This document shows, one piece after another, positions 48,116-55,633 of a DNA stretch of 64,000 nucleotides. The first letter of the stretch is position 1. Each line of letters opens with the position of its first letter. The DNA comes from Gottfriedia endophytica. Its GTDB lineage: Bacteria; Bacillota; Bacilli; Bacillales; Bacillaceae_G. A model generated the notes under the pieces. That model ran no database searches. It saw nothing but the letters and a program-made list of their open reading frames with translations, and was not told the DNA's origin. Position numbers and translations under genes: made by a program. The stretch lies in NCBI RefSeq assembly GCF_017814275.1, contig NZ_JAGIYQ010000004.1, positions 186,001-250,000 of the forward strand, written 5' to 3'.

Positions 48116-49225
48116 ATGAATCGAATAGCAATTAATGGATTTCAGTTTTTTTCTTTAATTATATTATATGAATTAGGAAGCTCAGTCTTAATCGGTATTG
48201 CTTCATCTGCAAAAAAAGATGCATGGATAGCGACTGCAATAGCAACTTTATTTGGCTGCCTTTTATGTTTAATTTATTTTAAACTATATCAATATTACCC
48301 TACATTCACATTAACATCATTTATTCCAAAAATCGTTGGGAAACAGTTGGGTTTTCTAATTGGAGTTTGTTATATAGTCTATTTTATTTATATGGCAGCA
48401 AGAGTCTTAAGAGATTTTGAACAATTATTAATCATATCTTTATATCCAACCATTTCACTTATGATAATGGGTATATGTTTAATCATTACGGTTATGTATG
48501 CAGGTTTAAAAGGGTTTGAAGTGTTTTCAAGAGTAGGAGAACTTTGTTTTTTTATTATGATATTTATTATCGTAGTGGTAGTTAGTTTTCAGTTTATAAG
48601 TGATTTAATTAAGCTTGATCATTTAAGACCCGTGTTAGAAAATGGATGGAAACCAATTGTAAAAGCGATTTTTCCTACTACTCTAACTTCTCCATTTGGT
48701 GAATTGATCACATTTACAATGATCTTTCCACTTGTTAATAGTCAGCGCTCGGTAAAAAACATAGGTTTATCAGCCATTGCTGTTAGTGGCATTTTAATTT
48801 CTATCTTTTTATTACTTGAGATTTCAGTAATAGGAGAAACCGAATATAAGATTTCGACTTATCCAGTTTTGACAGCAGTAAGCTATATAAACATTGCGGG
48901 TTTTATCCAACGATTAGATTCATTAGTAATCGTCATTATGGTACTCATTGGTTTCATAAAAATAGGCATATTATTCTTTTGCGCAGTCTCTGGAACTGCT
49001 GATTTATTTAAACTGAAACAAGCCAACAAGTTAATCTATCCGATTGGCTGTATTATTTTATTTTGTTCACTCGCTATGGCACCAAATCAGATTATTCATT
49101 ATAAAGAAGGATTAAATTTTATTCCTTATTATTTACATATTCCATTTCAAATCATCATACCATTTTTACTTTTGTGTATAGCATTTTTTCGAAACAAAAA
49201 TGAAAGGGCTGTCCCAAAAGGATAA
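48116..49225 (+). CDS. Spore germination protein, GerAB family permease
   Basis: A 369-residue protein with about ten membrane helices, of the GerAB group within the amino acid/polyamine permease superfamily. GSSVLIGIASSAKKDAWIA near the start is the family motif. In known receptors the B subunit binds the nutrient. It is the last gene of the germination operon; the next good hairpin is at 49281-49330. Confidence 0.92.
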   Translation: MNRIAINGFQFFSLIILYELGSSVLIGIASSAKKDAWIATAIATLFGCLLCLIYFKLYQYYPTFTLTSFIPKIVGKQLGFLIGVCYIVYFIYMAARVLRDFEQLLIISLYPTISLMIMGICLIITVMYAGLKGFEVFSRVGELCFFIMIFIIVVVVSFQFISDLIKLDHLRPVLENGWKPIVKAIFPTTLTSPFGELITFTMIFPLVNSQRSVKNIGLSAIAVSGILISIFLLLEISVIGETEYKISTYPVLTAVSYINIAGFIQRLDSLVIVIMVLIGFIKIGILFFCAVSGTADLFKLKQANKLIYPIGCIILFCSLAMAPNQIIHYKEGLNFIPYYLHIPFQIIIPFLLLCIAFFRNKNERAVPKG

Positions 49226-49280
49226 ATTTATAGCTGTTTAAAAGTCAAAGGCATTGATAGATCAACCTTTCTAAAATGTA

Positions 49281-49330
49281 AAAGAGGTGTCTCTAAGTCA
49301 AGTAATCGACTTATTAGACACCTCTTTGTC
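49281..49330. terminator. Bidirectional terminator between the gerA-type operon and a small minus-strand gene
   Basis: AAAGAGGTGTCT and AGACACCTCTTT are perfect 12-bp complements with T-rich flanks on one side and A-rich on the other. The stop codon of the minus-strand gene lies within the hairpin. Confidence 0.75.
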
Positions 49331-49549
49331 TTTTTTCTTTTGATTTTGATAGATATTCACAACCCATGGAATGACTAATGGTAAAAAGAAACCAATTAAT
49401 AATACATAATCCTCCCTTGATAAGTTGTTTCGAAATTGAATGATATATTGAAAATAGGATGTGAAAGTTTCATATTGGCTCATATTAGTCCATAAAACGA
49501 CTGCGAATGTTAGACAAAATAGAAGAATAAAAATAGCGAAAATTTTCAT
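49298..49549 (-). CDS. Small hypothetical membrane protein
   Basis: An 83-residue protein with two hydrophobic segments (about 3-22 and 48-66) and a basic tail (NQKKKDKEVSNK). I recognise no family. On the minus strand AAAGGA lies 8-9 bp before the ATG. The bidirectional terminator placed exactly at its end supports a real gene. Confidence 0.6.
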   Translation of the reverse strand: MKIFAIFILLFCLTFAVVLWTNMSQYETFTSYFQYIIQFRNNLSREDYVLLIGFFLPLVIPWVVNIYQNQKKKDKEVSNKSIT

Positions 49550-49770
49550 TGAAACAGTCCTTTTTAGTTTAGTTTGGTAGAAAACGAGTATTTTTATGTA
49601 TTAGGAAGAAAAAAATGGCAAATTGAAGCGATGTGTTCAAGTAGATGCTGAAATTAAGAAACAAAACACAAATGTCGAAAACAATTGTGTGAAAAAAGTC
49701 TTATTTTATCAATATTTTCTGAAGATTTAATATATAATGGAAAGGATGGTTATGAAGAGGGGGAACAAAG

Positions 49771-51041
49771 GTGTTTAGTGTTTTTAAAAATCGAAATTTT
49801 AGTATGCTGTTTTTAGCAAACTTTACTTCTCAGTTAGGTTCAATTGTTGGTATGACGGCATTTATGCTTTATTTACTAAAGCGTTTTTCACATCAGCCAG
49901 TCTATGCAACGATAACAGAACTCATGTACTCACTACCGACTTTGGCGGTATTTTTTCTTGTTGGGGTAGTAGCGGATCGATTAAATCGTAAGAAGGTTGC
50001 CTCTTATTGTGATTACATAAGCGCAGCATTATCTATAGCACTTCTAATTTCTGTCATGAATGGATTTATTGTTCTGACATTCGCAATTATCTTTTTACGA
50101 AGTGGAATATCAAAATTTTTTCAACCAGCCCAAACTGCAATTCTTCAAGGGATATTAAAAAAAGATGAATATGCGACATCTGCTGGTTTAAATCAAATGA
50201 TAAGTAGTATATTTATGTTATTTGGTGGAGCAATCGGAACTTTTGTTTATTGGAATTTAGGGGTTGAAGCGGCTATTATCACTGATCTAGTTTCATTTCT
50301 ACTTTCAGGATTATTAATCAGTGGATGTAAAATACCTGTTGAAGTCACAAATCCGAACGGAAAACATTCTTTACGTGATTTAAATATGAAGATTGTTTAT
50401 AAAGATTTAAAGAAGGGTTTTCATATATAATCAATTATCCATTGCTTCGTTCACTCTTAATTGCCTTCATCTTATTTGGTGTCATTAATGGTGGATTTGC
50501 TGTCATGCCAATGTTTATCTTGAAATATAAATTTGCACCCCATTCTTATGAAGAAATGAATATTTACATTGGTATTGTATTTGGAGTTACCGTAATGATA
50601 GGAAGTATTCTTGGATCAATTCTAGCGAAAAAGTTTTCGCTTCAAAATCTCATTATCATAGGATTAATTTTAACTGGATTAGGTGTAGTTGCCGCAGGAT
50701 TTTCACCTAGCATCATTTTATATTTCACATGTATTGGATTCACGGGACTTGCGCTACCAATTATTAATATCGGAATAGGTGGATGGTTTCCTCAAATAGT
50801 TGATCGTAAAATGATGGGACGTGTACAAGGCTGGATTAATCCAATTAACATGCTATTCCACAGCCTCACATTAGGTGCAATCGCATTACTATACCCAACC
50901 TACTTAAAAATTGAGTGGATCCACGCAATCGTCGGAATCAGCTTAGCAGTAGTTGGAGTCTACTTTGCGATTATCCTACCAAAGTTTAGAGATGAGAAGA
51001 GTACGACTAAAGTTGAAATTGAGAGAGGGGTTTCTCAATAG
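49771..51041 (+). pseudogene. MFS transporter interrupted by a frameshift
   Basis: Two adjoining frames together make one 12-helix MFS transporter of about 420 residues. The first (49771-50430) begins MFSVFKNRNFSMLFLANFTS and stops after DLKKGFHI; the second continues from about 50421 (reading SYIINYPLLRSLLIAFILFG) to 51041. Losing a single base near 50424 in the TCATATATAATC tract would explain it: an intact gene should read GFHYIINYPLLRS. Both parts look well conserved, so the break is recent, programmed or a sequencing error. The second part could be translated from a TTG at 50442. Substrate unknown; resembles the enterobactin/macrolide exporter-like group. Confidence 0.8.
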
Positions 51042-51127
51042 GAGAATGAGCCGGTGACTGTTGTGGGGTTGCCGGTGATTTTTTTTGTGTGGACGGGGCG
51101 GGTTGTCGAATTTTGGTGGATTTTGGG

Positions 51128-51299
51128 GAATGGCCGATATAATCCATGAAACGGCCGATATAATTGCGAAAATGGCCGATATAACAGATGAAACGGCCGA
51201 TATATTTAAAAAATGGCCGATATAGCAGATAAAACGGACGATGTAATCCATGAAATGGCCCATATATTTAAGAAAACGGCCCATAAAAAGTAGAAAACA
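51128..51299. repeat. Degenerate tandem array, family 3, locus 2
   Basis: Eight units of 20-21 bp with the consensus AAAYGGCCGATATAA plus about five variable bases (GGCCGATATAATCCATG AAAC, GGCCGATATAACAGATG AAAC, GGCCCATATATTTAAG AAAA). It is the best-preserved of the three arrays and lies in the 413-bp gap after the MFS gene, of which 51042-51127 is G-rich and otherwise featureless. Confidence 0.75.
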
Positions 51300-51454
51300 C
51301 CAAAATAGTAGAAGAAAATAAGCAATTTAATAGAAAATCCAGCCATAAATTTTACCAGACACTAAAAATGCTCATCATACCACTTCATTAATAAAGGGAT
51401 ATTGTCAATTTTAGACGAATTGATTATCAAACTACATTTGTAAGGAGAGGTAAG

Positions 51455-52426
51455 ATGATCGTAAAACCTCGTAACATGCCAATCTATATAAAAAAGCTAG
51501 AAGCACTCCTACGAAGACTTCCACAAGACCACCCAAAAAGAGAGTTTATATCTAATAATTTGTTAAAAAGAGCTACTGGATATAAAGGAGAAAAAGAATT
51601 AGATTATCCTTTAAGCTTTTTACCTGAAGATGAGTATATGATTTTTCATGATTTAAGATTATATGATGGGAGCCATTATTTTCAAGTTGACTCTCTTATC
51701 GTGTCACAACACTTTGTCCTTATTTTAGAAGCAAAAAATATTCAAGGAACACTTCAATTTGATCCAGACTTCAATCAACTAATACGAATCTATGGTGGAA
51801 AAGAGGAAGCATTTTCAGATCCATTATTACAAGTCGAGCGGCAAACCAGTCAGCTTAAGAAATGGTTAAAAATGCATAAACTCTCACAACTCCCCATTGA
51901 ATCTCTCGTTGTTATTAGTACACCGCGCACTATTATTCAAACATTTTCAAATAACCCTCAAATACGTAATAAGGTGATCCACTGCGCTAAACTGCCATTT
52001 AAAATCAAATCAATTAAAGAATCATTTCCCAATAAGATATTAAATACGAAGAAGTTCCTACAACTTAAAATAGAACTAAAGGAAAATCATATTCCACTAG
52101 AAATAGATATTTTTAAACATATGGATATTTCTGAGTCAGAAGTACAGAATGGAATCCAATGTATAAATTGTTTTGCGTTCTCTATGGAAAGACGGGAAGC
52201 GAATTGGATTTGTTCTATTTGCCAGCATAAGTCAAAAACAGCACACATTAACTCTCTAAATGACTATGCCTTACTTTTTGGAAAAGAAATCACAAATCAA
52301 AAACTAAGAGAATTTTTAAATGTGCATTCTAGTTCTGTTGCTAAGAAAATTCTATCTTCAATGAACTTAAACTCCACTGGAAAAAACAAAGGCAAAATCT
52401 ACTATCTAGAAATTAACGACAACTAA
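51455..52426 (+). CDS. NERD (nuclease-related) domain protein
   Basis: A 323-residue cytoplasmic protein. The NERD domain (about 40-150) has GYKGEKELDYPLSFLP, then the FQVDSLIVSQHFVLILEAKN core, where Asp and the E-x-K (EAK) triad match the PD-(D/E)XK nuclease-like fold. A C-terminal zinc ribbon is likely (CINCFAF ... CSICQHK). The function of NERD proteins in Bacillus is not established; DNA processing has been proposed. It stands alone behind a tandem repeat array. The ribosome site is AAGGAGAGG. Confidence 0.88.
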   Translation: MIVKPRNMPIYIKKLEALLRRLPQDHPKREFISNNLLKRATGYKGEKELDYPLSFLPEDEYMIFHDLRLYDGSHYFQVDSLIVSQHFVLILEAKNIQGTLQFDPDFNQLIRIYGGKEEAFSDPLLQVERQTSQLKKWLKMHKLSQLPIESLVVISTPRTIIQTFSNNPQIRNKVIHCAKLPFKIKSIKESFPNKILNTKKFLQLKIELKENHIPLEIDIFKHMDISESEVQNGIQCINCFAFSMERREANWICSICQHKSKTAHINSLNDYALLFGKEITNQKLREFLNVHSSSVAKKILSSMNLNSTGKNKGKIYYLEINDN

Positions 52427-52621
52427 ATCCTTGTTTATCTTTATCCACGCTAGCTTTGCGAATAAAATCACCCTATACCCCCACATTTCTACCTAAAAAC
52501 ATATTTTTCGACATATGCTATTAGACTGATACATCTTGCATTCAGTTGAGATATAATAGATTCTGAAATATTCTATGGGTTCAGAACTTTTTGTATTGTC
52601 AGGCTAGAGAGGGGTTGCGAA

Positions 52622-53458
52622 ATGCTTAGAGGCTTTTATACAGCAGCGGCTGGGATGATTGCACAACAGCGAGTAACTGAGTATTTAACGAATAATTTAT
52701 CAAATGCGAATACACCTGGATATAAAGGAGAGCAGGCATCATTGCGTGCATTTCCGGAGATGTTAATGCAACGCATGGGCGTGGATGATATTCCGCAAAG
52801 TCCAAATGCAACGCAAAATGGTCCTAATATTGGAACATTAAATAATGGTGTGTATATGCAAGAAACAATTCCAACATTTACGCAAGGTGATTTGCAGCAA
52901 ACAAACAAGTCAACTGACATTGCGATTCAAGAGCGTATTATGCCGTTTAATACAGCTGCCAAAACAAAGGGAGCACTGTTTTTTGCTGTTCAAAATGAAG
53001 AAGGTAAGCAACGCTATACGCGTAACGGTAACTTTGCCCTTGATCAACAAGGATATTTAACAACAAATAATGGTCTATATGTGCTAGATGAAAATAATAA
53101 GCGAATTCATGTTCAATCAACAGATTTTAAAATGCTTGAAGATGGAACAATTTTAGAAAATAATCAAAGGGTTGCCAAACTAAAAATAGCTTTTTCTAAC
53201 AATCCGTATTCTTTGTTAAAAGAAGGAGAAGGTCTATTTAGAACGTCAAATGGCCAACCATTACCAAATGCTCCAAGAAATAATCAACTCTCTTATACTG
53301 TCAATCAAGGTTTCTTAGAGCGATCTAATGTGGATGTAACATCAACCTATACAAATTTAATGTCAGCTTATCGTTCATTTGAAGCTAATCAAAAAGTAGT
53401 GCAGGCATACGACAAAAGTATGGATTTGGCCGCAAATGACATTGGTAAATTGAGATAG
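52622..53458 (+). CDS. flhO: Flagellar basal-body rod/hook protein FlhO
   Basis: A 278-residue protein of the FlgF/FlgG group, the distal rod of the flagellum. It has the N-terminal rod motif LSNANTPGYKGEQA and the C-terminal helix NLMSAYRSFEANQKVVQAYDKSMD that packs in the rod core. Export is by the flagellar type III system without a cleaved signal. The ATG at 52622 follows AGAGGGG. It is followed by flhP after 39 bp, and the pair lies downstream of mbl as in B. subtilis, away from the main fla/che operon. Confidence 0.93.
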   Translation: MLRGFYTAAAGMIAQQRVTEYLTNNLSNANTPGYKGEQASLRAFPEMLMQRMGVDDIPQSPNATQNGPNIGTLNNGVYMQETIPTFTQGDLQQTNKSTDIAIQERIMPFNTAAKTKGALFFAVQNEEGKQRYTRNGNFALDQQGYLTTNNGLYVLDENNKRIHVQSTDFKMLEDGTILENNQRVAKLKIAFSNNPYSLLKEGEGLFRTSNGQPLPNAPRNNQLSYTVNQGFLERSNVDVTSTYTNLMSAYRSFEANQKVVQAYDKSMDLAANDIGKLR

Positions 53459-53497
53459 TTATAAATTATTTTAATAAAATGAAAGGGAGGGGAAAAA

Positions 53498-54319
53498 ATG
53501 AACCAAATGATGAGCATTGCTTCAAATACGATGGGGCAGTTACAAAATCAGCTTGATGTAATCAGTAATAATATCGCAAACATAGATACGACTGGCTACA
53601 AACGCCGTGATACAAATTTTAGTGAATTATTATTCCAACAATTTAATAACCAGCCAATTAATAGTGCAGAGGTAGGGCGCAAAACACCGTACGGAATACG
53701 ATATGGAGTTGGTGCAAAATTAGCTGATACTGCACTTCAGCTTGATCAAGGTGCGATTCAACGGACTGAAAGAAACCTAGATATGGCTTTATTAGATAAA
53801 AATCAATTTTTTCAAGTGCGAACTGAAGAAAATGGGGTATATGAAACACGTTACACAAGAGATGGTTCTTTCCAATTGCTTCCGATTAATAAAGATGGTT
53901 CTAAGCTTCAGCTTTCAACAAGTGAAGGATATCCTGTATTAGGAAAAAATGGCCAACCTATTATCATTGATGGGAGATCTAAGTTTACATTAGATGATAA
54001 GGGTCAATTTATTGTTACGAATCCAAATAAAACACAAACAACCTATCAACTAGGAATTGTAAATGTGCTGAAACCACAAAACCTTGAAAGTGCCGGAAGT
54101 AATCTGTTTCGTATTTCAAATAATGCAACAGTTGGGCAAACAATAGGACAGTTAAGTAGCAATGATGTAAAAGGGTTAAGTGGTGCTTTAGAAAAGTCAA
54201 ATGTCGACTTAGCTACTGAGATGACCAACTTAACAATTACTCAAAAAGCTTACCAGTTCAGCTCTCGTGCAATTACTATGGCTGATCAAATGAACGGATT
54301 AATTAATGGTTTGCGTTAA
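53498..54319 (+). CDS. flhP: Flagellar basal-body rod/hook protein FlhP
   Basis: A 273-residue relative of FlhO, with ISNNIANIDTTGYKRRDTNF near the N-terminus and MTNLTITQKAYQFSSRAI at the C-terminus. It forms part of the distal rod. The ribosome site is AAAGGGAGGGG. The two genes form an operon closed by the terminator at 54344. Confidence 0.93.
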   Translation: MNQMMSIASNTMGQLQNQLDVISNNIANIDTTGYKRRDTNFSELLFQQFNNQPINSAEVGRKTPYGIRYGVGAKLADTALQLDQGAIQRTERNLDMALLDKNQFFQVRTEENGVYETRYTRDGSFQLLPINKDGSKLQLSTSEGYPVLGKNGQPIIIDGRSKFTLDDKGQFIVTNPNKTQTTYQLGIVNVLKPQNLESAGSNLFRISNNATVGQTIGQLSSNDVKGLSGALEKSNVDLATEMTNLTITQKAYQFSSRAITMADQMNGLINGLR

Positions 54320-54343
54320 TTGCATAAAAGTTATACCATAGAT

Positions 54344-54374
54344 AGAAGCTTATTAAAAATTAAGCTTCTTTTCG
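54344..54374 (+). terminator. Terminator after flhP
   Basis: AGAAGCTTA and TAAGCTTCT are exact complements followed by TTTCGTTT. Confidence 0.7.
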
Positions 54375-54418
54375 TTTGTATATTATACATAAATTATGCA
54401 TTGAAAGGATTGAATAAC

Positions 54419-54841
54419 ATGTTAGATATTCAAGCAATAAAAGAAATCATTCCTCATCGTTATCCATTTTTATTAGTTGATCGTGTAACTGAATTAGAAG
54501 TAGGAAAACGCGCAGTAGGATTCAAAAATGTAACTGCGAATGAAGAATTTTTTAATGGACACTTTCCTAACTATCCAGTAATGCCAGGTGTGTTAATTGT
54601 AGAAGCGCTTGCGCAAGTTGGAGGAATTGCTGCCCTAAGTCTTGAGGAAAATAAAGGACGTCTAGCGCTTTTTGCTGGAATTGATAGCTGTCGCTTTAAA
54701 AAGCAAGTTGTTCCTGGTGATGTACTACGTTTAGAAGTAGAGCTAACAAAAATGCGCGGACCAATTGGAAAAGGAAAAGCAGTTGCAACTGTGGACGGAC
54801 AAGTTGCATGTGAAGCTGAATTAACTTTTGCATTAAAATAA
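54419..54841 (+). CDS. fabZ: 3-hydroxyacyl-ACP dehydratase FabZ
   Basis: It dehydrates beta-hydroxyacyl-ACP in each cycle of fatty acid synthesis. The 140-residue hot-dog-fold protein has catalytic His48 ([14 protein letters not shown]) and Glu62 ([11 protein letters not shown]). The frame is open 33 codons further up, across the flhP terminator; the real start is ATG 54419, behind AAAGGA. The order flhP-fabZ (ywpB) is as in B. subtilis. Confidence 0.96.
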   Translation: MLDIQAIKEIIPHRYPFLLVDRVTELEVGKRAVGFKNVTANEEFFNGHFPNYPVMPGVLIVEALAQVGGIAALSLEENKGRLALFAGIDSCRFKKQVVPGDVLRLEVELTKMRGPIGKGKAVATVDGQVACEAELTFALK

Positions 54842-54865
54842 TTTATATAAAATAGGCTTTATATG

Positions 54866-54987
54866 AGGCTCTGTTACAGTTTTTTAGATAGTCATATTCT
54901 CAATCCATCTGGATAAACTGCCGAACTCTACAGTTAAGTAGGTTTGGTTGTTTGTCCTAAAAGAGTTGGATATTTTTACCAGAGCCT
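54866..54987. repeat. MITE-like segment with short inverted ends
   Basis: AGGCTCTG (54866-54873) and CAGAGCCT (54980-54987) bound 122 bp without coding capacity. GGCTCTG resembles ends of several insertion sequences, but no target duplication is visible. The rest of the fabZ-to-next-gene gap is plain AT-rich DNA. Confidence 0.3.
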
Positions 54988-55128
54988 TGTGTAAAAATAG
55001 CAATACATATTATTTAAAAATTACAATTATTTTGCTCAATAATTGAATTTTATGTTATTATAACAATTATATGGTAATTAACATCTTAGAGATTTTTCAC
55101 AAAAAACGAAAATGGGGGTATGTCTACC

Positions 55129-55518
55129 ATGCTCAAAGATTTACCACGTGGTACGAAAGTCAGCATTACAAACTCTATTAAATCAGCTTTTGAATTATAT
55201 ATGAAAGGTCTAGAGTGGAATCTAGATGAATATAGCTGGGAAGGCTTCCTTCAAGAGTGGAAGCAGTATAATGAATGTAATGCTTCATGGCAAGCGAATG
55301 TGGACGAGTCGTTACTGAATAGTGAAGAGTTCCATACAGATTTAGCGAACAAAATGAGCAAAGACATCCAGAAAATGCTTAATGAAGATCCTTCAGAAGA
55401 GCAGGTGCAACAAATAGAGTCTCTAATAAAAGAACTTGAAGTGGAAGACCCTACATATTCTTGCAAGCTAGAGGCAAAGTACCACATCGACCGTTTACTA
55501 TCATTAGTTAAGGCATAA
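55129..55518 (+). CDS. Hypothetical acidic protein, 129 residues
   Basis: I recognise no family. The protein (MLKDLPRGTKVSITNSIKSA at its start) is soluble, acidic and mostly helical. It has two Trp-rich stretches (LEWNLDEYSWEGFLQEWKQY) and a C-terminal helix repeat (EEQVQQIESLIKELEVEDPTY). ATG 55129 is preferred over ATG 55120, because GGGGGT abuts the latter. It is a single gene with its own terminator. Confidence 0.7.
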   Translation: MLKDLPRGTKVSITNSIKSAFELYMKGLEWNLDEYSWEGFLQEWKQYNECNASWQANVDESLLNSEEFHTDLANKMSKDIQKMLNEDPSEEQVQQIESLIKELEVEDPTYSCKLEAKYHIDRLLSLVKA

Positions 55519-55519
55519 A

Positions 55520-55566
55520 TAAAAGAAGTAAGTTCTACAATTTAGGTAGGACTTACTTCTTTTTAA
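55520..55566. terminator. Strong terminator after the 129-residue protein gene
   Basis: AAAAGAAGTAAGT and ACTTACTTCTTTT form a 13-bp perfect stem with a T-run; A-runs on the other side allow use from the minus strand as well. Confidence 0.8.
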
Positions 55567-55582
55567 TAAAAATAATTATTTT

Positions 55583-55630
55583 ACGATAAAGTGAAACTTC
55601 TATCAGTCGATTAGTTTAATCCCGTTAACT
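55583..55630. repeat. Dispersed repeat family 2, partial copy 3
   Basis: GATAAAGTGAAACTTCTATC, AGT and, after a short interval, TTTAATCCCGTTAAC recall the blocks of the copies at 24386 and 38634. It borders the end of ywqA. Confidence 0.45.
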
Positions 55631-55633
55631 ACC

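Noticed and set aside
51455-52426. NERD protein as part of a defence system
   Set aside because: It stands alone; no methyltransferase, helicase or other defence partner is next to it.
52441-52449. Another DnaA box (TTATCCACG)
   Set aside because: A single one-mismatch site without partners is expected by chance in DNA of this composition.
54320-54418. Longer FabZ starting at a TTG
   Set aside because: The extension includes the flhP terminator hairpin; the family begins at MLDIQ-type residues.
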